Assembly (NCBI GenBank): GCA_946122785.1
Contig: CAMGYJ010000004.1
Span: forward strand, 12,298,150 to 12,362,149
Direction of reading: 5' to 3'
DNA: 64,000 bases
Source: Linum tenue
Lineage: Eukaryota; Streptophyta; Magnoliopsida; Malpighiales; Linaceae
Both the position numbers and the translations under genes were made by a program. Below, one piece after another: positions 21,711 through 32,795 of the stretch. The notes under the pieces are model-generated. The model did not search any database and was not told the origin of the DNA. It worked only from the letters and a program-made list of their open reading frames with translations. The number at the start of each line of letters is the position of its first letter. Position 1 is the stretch's first letter.

Positions 21711-22840
21711 ATGCTGGAGAGGTTGGCTGGCCATGAGTTTTATTGCTTCCTGGATGGCATGTCTGGTTATTTCCAGATTCCTATTGCACCAGAGGATCAG
21801 GCGAAGACCACATTCACTTGCCCCTTCGGTACCTTTGCTTACCGGAGGATTCCATTTGGGCTGTGTAATGCACCGGCGACCTTCCAAAGATGCATGCTGG
21901 CGATCTTCGACCGACTGGTTGGAGAGATCATGGAAGTCTACATGGATTATTTCTCGGTGTATGGAGACTCCTTCACTCACTGCCTCCATAACCTGGAACT
22001 CGTTCTAAAGAGGTACGAGGAGACTAATCTGGCACTCAGCTGGGAGAAGTGCCATTTTATGGTTCGTGAGGGTATTGTGCTCGGGCACATGATCTCCAAG
22101 CAGGGGATTGAGGTGGATCGCGCGAAGATTGAGACGATCAGCCAGCTACCTCCTCCCATTTCTGTGAAGGGGATTTGCAGCTTTCTGGGTCATGCAGGCT
22201 TCTACCGGTGCTTTATTAAAGATTTCTCGAAGATTGCCCTGCATCTGACCAAGCTGCTGGAAAAGGATGCACCATTTCAGTTCACTCCTGAGTGCACTGT
22301 GGCATTCGAGACTTTGAAGGAGAAGCTCACCCATGCTCCCATCATGGTGACTCCTGACTGGTCTGTACCCTTTGAGCTGATGTGCGATGCGAGTGACTAT
22401 GCAGTCGGAGCTGTTCTGGGTCAGAGACGCGGGAAGCACTTCCATCCCATCTACTACGCGTCGAAGATCTTGAACGATGCACAGGAGAATTAAACCCCCA
22501 CTGATAAGGAGCTCCTCGTTGTGGTGTATGCATTTGATAAGTTCCGACCATATCTGCTGGCTTTCCCATGTAGTGGTCTACACATATCACTCGGCAATTC
22601 GCTACTTGATGAGCAATGATGATGCAAAGCCTCGGCTCATCCGCTGGATCCTGCTTCTGCAGGAATTCGACATAGAGATCCGGGACAAGAAGGGAGCCGA
22701 GAATGTTGCTGCAGATCATCTTTCACGGTTGGAAGCCTCTCCGGTGGACAACTTCGTAGAGGAGATCGATGACTCCTTCCCGGGTGAGAGATTGCTGGCG
22801 ATGACACTGGTGGACAGTGTGGCCCCTTGGTATTCTGACT
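21711..22840 (+). pseudogene. Athila reverse transcriptase and RNase H
   Basis: The frame reads FLDGMSGYFQIPIAPEDQ, FGLCNAPATFQRCM, VYMDYFSVYG, FLGHAGFYRCFIKDFSKIA and LMCDASDYAVGAVLGQ (RNase H). The palm catalytic motif is YMDY (21939-21950) where YMDD is required, so the second catalytic aspartate is lost by one G-to-T change. A TAA at about 22492 and a small frame slip near 22568 follow, then the RNase H end HLSRLEASP at about 22718-22744. Confidence 0.92.
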
Positions 22841-23891
22841 TTGTCATTTATCTGGTGGGCAAGCAGTTACCCAAGGGGATGGCCACTCATGCAAAGGGCA
22901 AGTTCTTCTCCGACCTGAAGCATTACTTATGGGAGGATCCTTACCTCTTCAGGATCGGAGCAGATGGCGTGATCCAGAGCTGTGTCATGGAGCACGAGAT
23001 GGGAGACATCCTGTCTCAATGCCACGAGGGACCTACTGGAGGTCACCATGGAGGAAACCGCACGGCGCGGAAGGTGCTACAGTAGGGCTTCTATTGGCCC
23101 TCGCTCTTCAAGGATGCAGACACCTTCGCACGACAGTGCGACCGTTGCCAAAGGTCAGGTAACATTTCTTCCTGGATGAGATGCCCCAACATATTTCTGT
23201 CATTTGTGAAAATTTATATGTTTGGGGCATCGATTTCATGGGCCCATTCCCTCCGTCTTTTGGCAATCTGTACATATTGGTTGCAGTGGACTACGTCTCG
23301 AGGTGGGCACAAGCTCAATCCATGCCCACCAATGATGCAAGACGGGTCTGCTCATTTCTGAAGCAGCTGTTCTCCCGGTTCGGGACACCTCGCGCCATCA
23401 TTAGTGATCGAGGAACCCATTTTCAAGGGCAATTCTCTAAACTCCTCTCTCGCTATGGCGTTAAGCATCAGGTGTCAGTGGCCTACCATCCCCAGTCAAA
23501 TGGGCAAGCCGAGCTGACGAACTGGGAGCTTAAACGGATAATTGAAAAGACGGTGGATCAGTCCTGCAAGGATTGGTCCACCAAGCTCGATGATGCTCTT
23601 TGGGCATATAGGACGGCCTATAAAAACCCGATTGGCACGTCCCCCTATAGGCTTGTCTATGGGAAGGCGTGCCATTTGCAAGTAGAGCTAGAGCTAGAGC
23701 ACAAGGCCTTCTGGGCCATTAAGCTGCTAAACCTGGATTTGAGTGTTGCAAGTACTAAACGTAAGCTGCAGCTGGTGGAGTTGGAGGAATGGCGTTACCA
23801 CGCCTACGAGAACACCCGGCTCTACAAAGAGCGCAGCAAGCGTCTCCACGACGCTCGGTTAAGGTATTCCTTAGGAGTTTCAGGTAGGTGA
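22841..23891 (+). pseudogene. Athila integrase
   Basis: The frame gives the H/H-C/C zinc region (ECHEGPTGGHHGG type, then ARQCDRCQRSG), interrupted by a TAG at about 23083, and the catalytic core with DDE residues in [18 protein letters not shown] and [15 protein letters not shown]. The C-terminal part is [15 protein letters not shown] then a basic helix ([13 protein letters not shown]). A frame slip between the zinc region and the core near 23165 breaks it. It would insert the DNA copy in the nucleus. Confidence 0.9.
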
Positions 23892-25524
23892 TGGTGTTTT
23901 ACTCTTCAATTCAATGCACGCCTGAAACTCTTTCCGGGCAAGCTTCGTTCTAGGTGGTCGGTACCCTTCACGGTCACCCAAGTTTTCCCGCACGGTGCGG
24001 TGGAGATCAGCAATGCTCCAACTGAGCCATTCAAGGTGAATGGCCACCTCCTAAAGTTGTATTTGGGAGGTGTTGACGAGTGCGCAGAGCTGCTGATCAA
24101 GCTCGAGGACCCTTAGTTCCTCTACTGGCGTCCAGCTAAAAGACGGTAAAGAAGCGCTTGTGGGGAGGCAACCCCACCTAGGTTTGCATTTTCTTACCTT
24201 TTTTCGTTTGATTTTTTGTGTTTTTGAGTCTTCAGGTGTTGTCCCAGAGTCGAACGTCGTTTTTTAGTGAAAACAGGTCGAATTCGGGGTTCTGGCAATC
24301 CACACGGCCAGTCCTACCCCTTACACGACCGTGTGGAAATGGGTTTTGGTCGTGTGGAGGCCCTGTGAATCTCACACGGGCAGGGGGTTCACCCACACGG
24401 CCGTGTGGTTTTGAGCCCTTGGCCGTGTGAAGCCTCGACAAATTCCACACGGCCAGCTGTGCAACTCACACGGCCGTGTGGAAATGGGTTTTGGCAGTGT
24501 GGAGGCCCTGTGAATCTCACACGGGCAGGGGATTCACCCACACGGCCGTGTGGTTTTGAGCCCTTGGCCGTGTGAAGCCTCAACAAATTCCACACGGCCA
24601 GCTGTGCAACTCACACGGCCGTGTGGATTTCCTCGGCCAGGCCGTGTCGTCGCACACGGGCAACACTGCAACTCACACGGCCCTGTGAGTGTGCCCGTGT
24701 GGCCTAGCCTCTGCCTATAAATTTGGCCGACACGGCCGCGTGGTCAGAAACCCACCTTCCCCTCGCTGGAAAACCGCGACTCTTCACCTATTTTGGCGAT
24801 TTTCTGCCATTTTTGGTCGGTTTTTCACCAAACCACCTCCACACCCATCCTTTTCTCCCCATTTTCGGCCTATCCCTCGACTTTGAGGCGATTTGGACCG
24901 ACTTTGAGTCGTCGGAGGCGATTTCCGGCGAGGCTCCGACGAGCAATTCCGGGCATAATTTGGGCTTTTTGTCGCTTCCATTGCCTTCCCCTCATCATCC
25001 CCTACACCTCTACTTGTGTCTCCAGGTTTGATTTTGCCCTTAACTTTGTGATTTATGGAGAATTGGGTGTTAGGGTGCATGTTTAGAGAACAACTTTGAA
25101 TCATGTGATTTGTGTGCAATTGATTGAGGGGAAAGCTTGGATTCTGTGTGAATTGTGTTGGGCAATGTCCCCCTTGCTTGTTTGAGACCTTGTGTGCAAG
25201 AAATTTGTCAATTCCATGCTTAACTTAATAGTGCACACAAGGTGTTCGAAGAAATGCCAGTTTTTCATACCATGTTGTGGGAGCCGGTTGGGGCCCTTAA
25301 TGATGTGCTTTGAGGGTGTATTTGCTATGGATGTGAACCTTAAGTTGCCTACTTTATCGTGGATGTGCACCCCCACCCAGATTATGCTTGTTAATTCGAG
25401 TTTTTGACCCCCGAACTATGGATGGAACCATGGTTCGGCTGTTTTCTGTTCTCAAGTGTGGGGGTGTGATTAACCTTTTCTTTGGCTCTTTTGGCTCCAC
25501 TTTGGGTTGTTCTTTTGCAGGACC
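23892..25524 (+). other. Athila spacer between integrase and env-like frame
   Basis: After the integrase end (more residues of the C-terminal domain are readable to about 24112), the region has no long frame. It contains the palindrome-rich array at 24301-24640, a GC-rich stretch with ACTTTGAG/CGGCGA words (24860-24950) and ends in a pyrimidine-rich tract and AG (25501-25520) that looks like a splice acceptor for the env-like frame. Confidence 0.6.
24301..24640 (+). repeat. 145-bp tandem repeat built from CACACGGCCGTGTG palindromes
   Basis: Units at 24301-24445 and 24446-24590, then a partial third from 24591, each begin CACACGGCCAG and each include two or more copies of the palindrome CACACGGCCGTGTG and its half-site CACACGGGCAG. 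Units differ at only a few positions. The same palindrome occurs in the LTRs of this element, linking the array to the LTRs. Open frames through it are artefacts of the repeat. Confidence 0.88.
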
Positions 25525-26466
25525 ATGACGAAACCCGACCTCAAGCACCCGTTCATCCGGGATTTGAAGAGGGGCCCCCACCAGGATCGTTTTAAGCACG
25601 TCCTAGCATGCTCGTTTGGGCAGCACCATTGCTGGTCCAGGCGGGAGTTTGAGAAGCTACACTGATACGAGCACTTCTCCGCCATTGTCACCAACCGCCC
25701 TTGGCGCCGTCTGCTATCCATCCGCGAGAAGGTTTACCACGAGCCCGTGCTTGAGTTCTATACGACCTTCAAGCACGCATCCACAGAGGATTGGGCAGAC
25801 GGTGAAGCCGTCAAGTTCAGACTCGGCGGTGTACCCCGCTCCATGAGCTACCACGAGTTGGCAACCGCTCTCGACCTCGGCCTGACCGATGGTGAGGACT
25901 ACGTCACCGAGCTCAACGATCCGGTGGGCGTGAACTTCAAGACGATGTACACCCGCCTAGCTCAGCCAGGCCAGCATCCATTCGTGGCAGGGCGGACGAA
26001 GGCCAGCACTCTGCAGCTCGATAACCGCATTCTCCACCACTTGCTGGCGAAGTCATGCACTCCAGCTGGGGAAAGTGCCAGCACCATCACCAGGAAAGGC
26101 CTGTACTTCATCCAGTCCATCCGCCAGGAGGACCATCCTCTCCACTTGGGTTCTGTGGTGGCCAGAACCTTTGAGAAGAGTGTTGTAGAATTGAAGAGCC
26201 TCCACTGCACTCCCCTCATCACCCGCCTGGCCGCCGACTTCCAGATATCCCTGCAGGGTTGCATAGAGCAGGGGAACACCAGTGCCTTTGGCGAAGAGAT
26301 GATCAAGAGCATGCACCCACTGCGAGAGGAGCGCGGCATCAAGTGGATCGCGGGGTTTCCTCAACCTCAGATCCCAGCGGAGGGCCAGCCGGAGGATCCG
26401 GAGGATCCGGAGGATGTCGAGCCCGAGGATGTGACCTCCTTCGCTCTTGTGCAAGAATTCGAGTAA
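25525..26466 (+). pseudogene. Athila env-like / ORF after pol
   Basis: An ATG at 25525, five bases after a splice-acceptor-like TTTTGCAG, opens a 313-codon frame with one TGA at 25662-25664 (where CGA would fit). The product has a basic start, LATALDLGLTDGEDYV, TITRKGLYFIQSI and an acidic end (EDPEDPEDVEPED). Its place downstream of integrase and the upstream acceptor match the extra frame of Athila elements, often called env-like. I see no signal peptide and no convincing membrane segment, so calling it an envelope protein is not supported by the sequence; its function is unknown. Confidence 0.65.
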
Positions 26467-27141
26467 TGCAGAATGGTAGAAAGAAAGTAAGTGGTTTGAT
26501 TGACTGAGATTGTGTTGGGTTGGAACTGTGGAACCTTGTGATATGAATACTTCCACCACCTAAAAGGCTTTTTCCCCATGTCCAAGACCCTAGCTAGTCA
26601 TTTGAACCTATGTCTAAGACCTCCGGATTAGTTAGTGGTGACACCCCATATGTGAACTCTAGCATTTAGAGGCTGCTGTCATAGTGAAGAGATGTTAGGG
26701 ATTGAGAGAATAAGCATGCGCATTTTTCGCATCAAATTGTCCTGACCCCACTGGTCGAGAGTGAGCGGTTCATTTTCTCATATTCTCTATACTCTTGTAC
26801 CCCGGTGAGAACCTAGATTGCTCGGTCTCTATTCTGATATCTTGATTTTTGTGCATGAGGTTACTGTTTTGAGTAAGTGGTTGAGTCAAGTCTATGTTGG
26901 TTGATGAACAGAAGGGAGACTCCTCCTTTACTCGATTTTGCTGCACTCGAATGTCCTCTGTGGTGGTTGTCCAGGTTGCTTTTGAAGTTGTTCATGTGTT
27001 GATGTTGAAAGCCAGTACGATTCCCGTGTTCTGTGCCTATATGATTTGTCCCCAATGTTGGTATGATTGAAATATGTGAGCTTACCTTGTGTCTGACTTG
27101 GTTTGCTTGGGGACAAGCAAACGGTTAAGTGTGGGGGAGTT
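26467..27141 (+). other. Athila 3' untranslated region and polypurine tract
   Basis: No frame of note. The segment ends in AGTGTGGGGGAGTT (27128-27141), the polypurine tract that primes plus-strand synthesis, directly followed by the 3' LTR TGATAG. Confidence 0.8.
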
Positions 27142-28465
27142 TGATAGACCGTTAATTGCACATGTTTTTACCCCTATTCTTACACCGTTTGAGATGTTGA
27201 TTCTCGTGTTTTAAGCCGATTTCACGCTAGGTTGTTCTTGTTTGTGATATTTCAGGTCCTAGTACGTGAATGAAGGTTTCGGAACGAGTTCGGCGTCGAT
27301 TGGACGAAGATCGGACGTGTGGCGAGAAGCTGAGGAAGCCACACGGGCACTCCTAAAACCCACACGGCCGTGCAAAGAACCAATGTGGCCGTGTGGGATT
27401 TAGCGAGCCTTCCGTGTGTCCTTGGCCGTGTAGGTAGCCTGAAGTCCATTTATTCAAAACGCCGCGTTTTGGCACTCACACGGGCAGCTGGGTAAGCCAC
27501 ACGGCAGTGTGGCCTGGCCGTGTGATCGAGAAAATCTAAGTTTTAACCCAATTTTGAGCAAAAGGAGAGGGAATCGACTTTTGGAGTAAAAACAGAGCCC
27601 TAGAGAGAGAAAGTGCGAAGAACACATCCTAGAAGCAATCTTGGAGCTGGGTTTCATCAAATCGAGCTTGGAGATCATAATAGGAGTGAAAATCATCATC
27701 CCATAGCAGATTCTTCCCATAGTTATGAGTATGACTGCTTTGTGTTCTGTTTTCCCCTCTCTCTCTCTATGGAGTAGAACTTTCTCTCACTTGGGTAGAA
27801 GAACCCTAGTTCCATGTGTTAGGGATCTTGATTATAATGACTTGGGATTGTTATATTGTTTGATTATAATCGAATGATGCATGATTCATTGAATTAATTG
27901 AAGTCTGATCAGCTTTTCTTGATTTCTGCTGCAACCTGAGATAGATAGAATCTGATTAGGTTGTTAGAGCTTCATCATTCGGTAGTAGTGGATTGGTTAT
28001 ACGAGAGTTAGTCAATCTGCTGCTTTGTACTGGAATCCAATTCCAGTAGTGGAGTTCTGTGTTCATAGCCTCAGCTTTCTATCCCGGTGAAGGTTAGTCG
28101 CCTGCCTGGTAGTTGGACTGAGAGGGCTTGGTCAGCTTAAGAGATTCCAAGCTACTGTCGGATCTTCCGCAGTTTAATCAACAGTAAATCAACCCAGGGT
28201 AATTACAATTGAGACCTAACTAAGGAGCTAGGGGGACTCATTCCCGAGTGACTCTTCCTTGACTTCAGAAAACCGAACCATTTCCTGCTTTCTTACTGCT
28301 TTTACTTAAATCAACAATCACTTAACTTAGTTGGCTAGATAATAGATATTCACGGAGTAGGCAGTAGATCTAGACCCCGGGTTGATAATAGAACTTGCCA
28401 CTTTACTGCATTCCTGTACTGCGATTATACTTGGTCGCAGTTTGATGTTGTGTTTTAGTGTGTCA
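27142..28465 (+). repeat. 3' LTR of the Athila element (1324 bp)
   Basis: TGATAGACCGTTAATTGC...GTGTGTCA, colinear with 15927-17278 except for a 28-bp deletion in the palindrome-rich part. I see a low number of substitutions between the two, in keeping with an insertion younger than the solo LTR would suggest by its own divergence. Confidence 0.93.
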
Positions 28466-28470
28466 GCATG

Positions 28471-28482
28471 GCTCTGATACCA
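28471..28482 (-). other. Primer-binding site of the chromovirus
   Basis: On the minus strand it reads TGGTATCAGAGC (initiator tRNA-Met type). The Athila insertion is immediately downstream, within the gcatg that includes the chromovirus start codon. Confidence 0.85.
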
Positions 28483-28487
28483 ATTTA

Positions 28488-28755
28488 TGGGAACGTAACC
28501 CACGTTCCTCGGGTTGTTTTCCTGCTAGGCGCAGAAAGAAGCCTTTAGGGTTTGTTTGGGGTAAAATTGATACCTTCTCTATTCCACTTCGTCATATAAA
28601 TAATATTTGCGTACAAATAATCCGAACTCATAATCCGTAACGTACTAACAATAATTAATTAATAATAATCGTCATAACGACTACTGGGCTTGGGCTGTCG
28701 CTCGGACGTCCTCCTCTGCATGGGCTGGGGTCTGGACGTGGACGCGGTTCCATCA
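28488..28755 (-). repeat. 5' LTR of the chromovirus (268 bp)
   Basis: TGGGAACGTAACCC...GGTTCCATCA on the plus strand. Its right 151 bp match the truncated 3' LTR at 4775-4925. The right flank ACTTC (28756-28760) would be one copy of the target duplication; its partner was lost with the left end of the element. The LTR ends 14 bp before a beta-glucosidase exon. Confidence 0.85.
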
Positions 28756-28821
28756 ACTTCTTGTTTCAGGATAAAGAAGTGGATCACCTTGAACGAGCCA
28801 GTCACCTACGTGATGAGAGGC

Positions 28822-30359
28822 TAGGGGTGGGCATCGGTGAGGTTTGAACCGAATCGCACCGTATTGATATAAACCGCACGTCCGCACCGCAATGCAGTCA
28901 AAATCGCGCTTTAAAATTTAAAAACTTACGATTTTACGCTTCTAGTTCACCAAAATGCTTTCGTTTCCATATAAAATCTTTAGTGTGTAAAATCGGACTA
29001 AATTGCATTTTAAAGCTTAAAACCTTACGCTTTTATGCTTCTAGCTCACCAAAACGCTTTACGTTTTTACGCTTTTAGTTCACTAAATTTGTATTCTTTT
29101 CATGAAATTAATTATAAAAAGTATATTTTAAAGGTAAATTATCAACAATATGATATATTTGATATTAAAAGATACAAAGAAGGTCTTGGATGCATTCTCA
29201 GTTTCAATAGAGTAATCTAGTTGACGAGTTCCCAAATTCATTAGCATAGAGGAGGCGGTGGCTTATTGTTAATATCTATGTTTATGAACTTATTGTTAAG
29301 ATGCTATGAGTTTTTCTACTTTAGACATGAATTGCAGGTATTTATTAACTTATCTAAATTCTTTGCACTCATATTTTACATAGTCTATGTCGTACTTAAC
29401 AGATTTTTAGTTATTTTATACTATGCGTCAAAAACTTACGTTTTTACGCTTTGATTCTACGTTTTACAATTTTACCCCTTTTCCACTTTTAGGTAGAATC
29501 GCGCTTTTAACTGCATTGCCGCACCGTACCGCATTCAATTAGATCGCATGCATGTTCGACATCAATGTTATTGGTGAGGTCCAACCAAACCGCATAATTT
29601 AGCGATTTGGTGCGGTTTAAACCGCATCGCATATTTGACCGCAATTCATTTATGAATTATACTTGATTAAATAACATCACTACTCATGACTACTGCCGCA
29701 AAGAATTGAACTGGACTCTGTTTCTCCCGCCACCGAAACAGAGCATTTCCTTCCCTACTGCTACTGAATTAGGGAAAGAGAGAGAGCGCCCATTTGCTTC
29801 TGCCCATCACTCGATTACTTTTGTTCCCATTTCTATCTCTCTCTGAATTTTTTTTCCTTCACTCGAAGAAAGTAAAAATAGAATGATGGACCCTTGGTGG
29901 TAATGGTGGAAACATGTTACGGTGAAAAACATGAAAAGTAAACACCTTCCCCAACACTGTTCCATTTTCATTCTCTTTGATTCCACTGTGTTGCAGGTGT
30001 TTTTTTTTTTAATTTCACATGAAAAGCAATGAGATGCACTGATGCATGTTAGAATGTAAAACTGATAAAACAGAGCAGACTATTGAAATAGAGCACACTG
30101 CCCTGGAAATAAGCCATTGAACATGCGTTGGATGCAATCATCCTAATGAGTATCATATTGCACTCAGTTAGAGGGAAAGGGTTGGGCTTGGAAAATTTGG
30201 AATGTCCGTGGTTTGCGGTTTTGAACCGCAACCGCGCGGTTTCGGTGTAAACCGACTGCAAACCGCGAACCTCATAGTGGACCGCAAGTTTAACGGTGCG
30301 ATTCGGTTTGACCGCATATGCGGTTCGGTGCGGTCCGACCGCACCAATGCCCACCCCTA
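28822..30359. mobile_element. hAT-like non-autonomous element (1538 bp) in a GH1 exon
   Basis: Terminal inverted repeat TAGGGGTGGGCAT at both ends with an exact 8-bp duplication TGAGAGGC (28814-28821 and 30360-30367), diagnostic of hAT. Removing it with one duplication restores the GH1 reading frame through [13 protein letters not shown]. The subterminal regions are dense in GCGGTTT / AACCGCA words in both orientations. No transposase is present. The middle (about 29690-30170) differs in composition and may be captured sequence. Confidence 0.93.
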
Positions 30360-31293
30360 TGAGAGGCTACGACGAAGATCTGCACGCGCCTGGCCGCTGC
30401 TCCGTATGGGCTAACCAAGCCTGTTTAGCCGGCGACTCCGCAACCGAACCTTACATCGTCACCCACAACCTCCTTCTTGCTCATGCTGCTGGTTACCGTT
30501 TGTACGAGAGCAAGTACAAGGTAGGTATAGTCTACTAGCTAGCTTAACCTTGATTTCTTACACGTTTCTTTTTCTGCCCTTTTGTAACTGTGATCACCTG
30601 CAAAAAATTAATGCAGGAAAAGCAACAAGGGGTGGTAGGGATCACCATAGTCACGTTCTATCTTCTTCCTTACTCCAGTGAAACGGCAGACGTCGATGCT
30701 GCGCAGAGAGCTCTGGACTTCATGTACGGCTGGTACATGGATCCTATTACCTTCGGTCACTACCCAAGGAACATGGTGGATCTAGTCGGATCTCGACATG
30801 CTCAAGAACTCGTACGATTATCTTGGCCTCAACTATTACACCACGTACTACGTCAAGAACAACACCGAGTTCGACCCGGTGCACCTCCGATACACTCTCG
30901 ACTCCCGCGCCATTAGCACTCGTACGGCGTTGTACTACTCCTTCAATTCCTTCCCGCATGAAAATGTGCATTAAGTATATTCTGAAGCAATGATCTTACG
31001 TGTTTCAACAGCTGAGAAAGATGGAGTCCTTATTGGTGAACAGGTTCCTTCTGGCAGTTTATGTATCCTGACGGGCTCCGACTGCTTTTGGAGTACACCA
31101 AAGAAACATATGGAGATCCTGTTATTTACATAACCGAGAACGGTAGCTAGCTATAGCTTAAATATATGGATTACACACTCGTTAATAAACTAAGAGATTA
31201 GTCAAAATAAATACAATATTTCTTAACTATTAATTTTATTTTCAAAAAATCCAAACAATCAGGAATGGGCACGCAGGACGACCCTAAACAGAC

Positions 31294-31842
31294 TGTTGCA
31301 ATATGTCACTGGGTGATTCCCTCTCAACCTATCTGTGCCTTGGAGCACAAGAAATGAAGAGTGCTGCTGGATAAACAGAGAAAACAGAGAAAGCTTGCAA
31401 GAAAGATATGAAGATGAAGATGGAACCAGCTGGAAGATGTTTTGGACTTTCTGCAACTTTGGATTGAAGCTAAGGATGTTTAGAGACCACTGTGAAGGGC
31501 ATGTTTGCCAATGCCTCTTCTTGTTTTGTTTCTAGGGAACATTGAAAGTACTCTTGCACTTGGTTTTGTCTTTAAGCTTTCGTTTGTTTGTTTTAGTAGT
31601 TGCAGATCAACCTAGGATTTGTTGTTGAGCCTTTAAAAGGTTGATGCCTCTTCATTTTGGTGTAATGTGTGAGAACAGATCAAAAAATGAAATGGAAAAG
31701 TGGATCTGATGCACTGGAGCTCAGCCACTGTTTGTGTTCAAAAACTGTTCTTCTACCATTCTGTTTTTTCTGGTTTACACTGTTACATTGCATTTCTGCA
31801 GTTTGTGTTGCTGGAAATTACAAACATTGTGTATAAACTACA
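31294..31842 (+). repeat. 5' LTR of the Copia element (549 bp)
   Basis: TGTTGCAATATG...ATAAACTACA, followed two bases later by the primer site. It carries a 9-bp repeat of GAGAAAACA that the 3' LTR lacks. Confidence 0.93.
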
Positions 31843-31844
31843 CG

Positions 31845-31856
31845 TGGTATCAGAGC
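31845..31856 (+). other. Primer-binding site of the Copia element
   Basis: TGGTATCAGAGC, complementary to initiator tRNA-Met, two bases after the 5' LTR. Confidence 0.9.
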
Positions 31857-31979
31857 CCTCTTGATCTTTGAAAGGGATCGTGAGGTTTTTTCTTTGGAGT
31901 GAATCAGTGAGGCTTTGTGAGGGATGAGTGTTCTTCTTCTTCTTTTTCTTGGCCTCTGCCAGTTGCAAGTTACTCAGAA

Positions 31980-32795
31980 ATGACTTCAACTGGCCTCTCT
32001 CTGACCTCACCCCCAGTCTTCAATGGTAAAAACTACCAGATCTGGGTTGTTAAGATGAAGTCATTCATGCAAGGGAATGACATCTGGGAGCCTGTGAATG
32101 GAAGAGTGGTGGATCCACTTCCAGCAAATGCTTCTCTAAATCAGCAAACCAGATATGCTGAAGAGGTAGCTAAACCCCACAGAGCTCTTACCTGCATCCA
32201 TGCTGCAGTCACTGAGGAAGTCTTCACCAGAATCATGACTTGCACAACAGCAAAGGAAGCTTGGGACAAACTTCAAGAAGAGTTCCAAGGGTCTGACAGA
32301 GGTAAGCAAATGCAAGCTCTGAATCTGAGAAGAGAGTTTGAAAGTCTGAGAATGAAAGAAAGTGAAAGTATCAAGGACTATCTGGATAGAATCATGAAAA
32401 ATGTGAATCAACTAAGGCTTCTTGGTGCAACTTTTGATGATTCTAGGGTTGTTGAGAAATTCTTAGTCATTGTGCCTGAAAAAAATGAGGCTAAGATCTC
32501 AACTCTGGAAGAAACTCAAGATCTGTCTACACTGAGCATAACTCAGCTGATCAACTCTTTGCAAGCAACTGAGTTGAGGAGTTCCATCAGAAATTATGAC
32601 AACTCAGAAGAAGCTTTGGTTGTAAGATAACAAAAGGCAAAAGGGCAAAGTTCTGGAGTCAATAAAACTCCTGGAAAGAAGAAAAAGGGTAAGGAGGAGC
32701 AGACTGAAAAACCAACTGAGAAGAAGGTATATCCTCCTTGTCCCATCTGTAAGAAAACTAATCACACTGAGAACTATTGCTGGTATAGACCTAAT
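31980..32795 (+). pseudogene. Copia gag with first zinc knuckle
   Basis: I start at the ATG at 31980 (MTSTGLSLTSPPVF) since the upstream ATG at 31917 adds only a low-complexity leader. The frame has the Copia Gag pattern (FNGKNYQIWVVKMKSFM, AWDKLQEEFQG, LRREFESLRMKESES). A TAA at 32628-32630 fits a CAA-to-TAA change; the same frame continues through a K-rich stretch to the knuckle CPICKKTNHTENYC (32739-32780), which binds the genomic RNA. Confidence 0.9.

Larger units (their letters stand above)
15927..28465 (+). mobile_element. Athila-type Ty3/Gypsy retrotransposon, 12.5 kb, inside the chromovirus
   Basis: Flanked by exact gcatg duplications (15922-15926, 28466-28470) with TGATAG...GTGTCA LTR ends. 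Order: 5' LTR, TGGCGCCGTTGCCGG primer site, gag, protease, RT, RNase H, integrase, a repeat-rich spacer, an env-like frame, polypurine tract, 3' LTR. This layout, the long LTRs (1352 and 1324 bp) and the primer site are typical of the Athila/Tat lineage. About ten in-frame stops and at least two frameshifts make it inactive. Removing its 1349-bp internal solo LTR gives about 11.2 kb, normal for Athila. Confidence 0.92.

Noticed and set aside
24218..24595. Overlapping open frames through the palindromic array
   Set aside because: The palindromic 145-bp repeat lacks stops in several frames on both strands; repetitive H/G/R/V/P/C products are artefacts.
28770..31142. Intact beta-glucosidase with large introns
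   Set aside because: The hAT and Copia elements lie in exons, not introns, and frameshifts occur in three exons.
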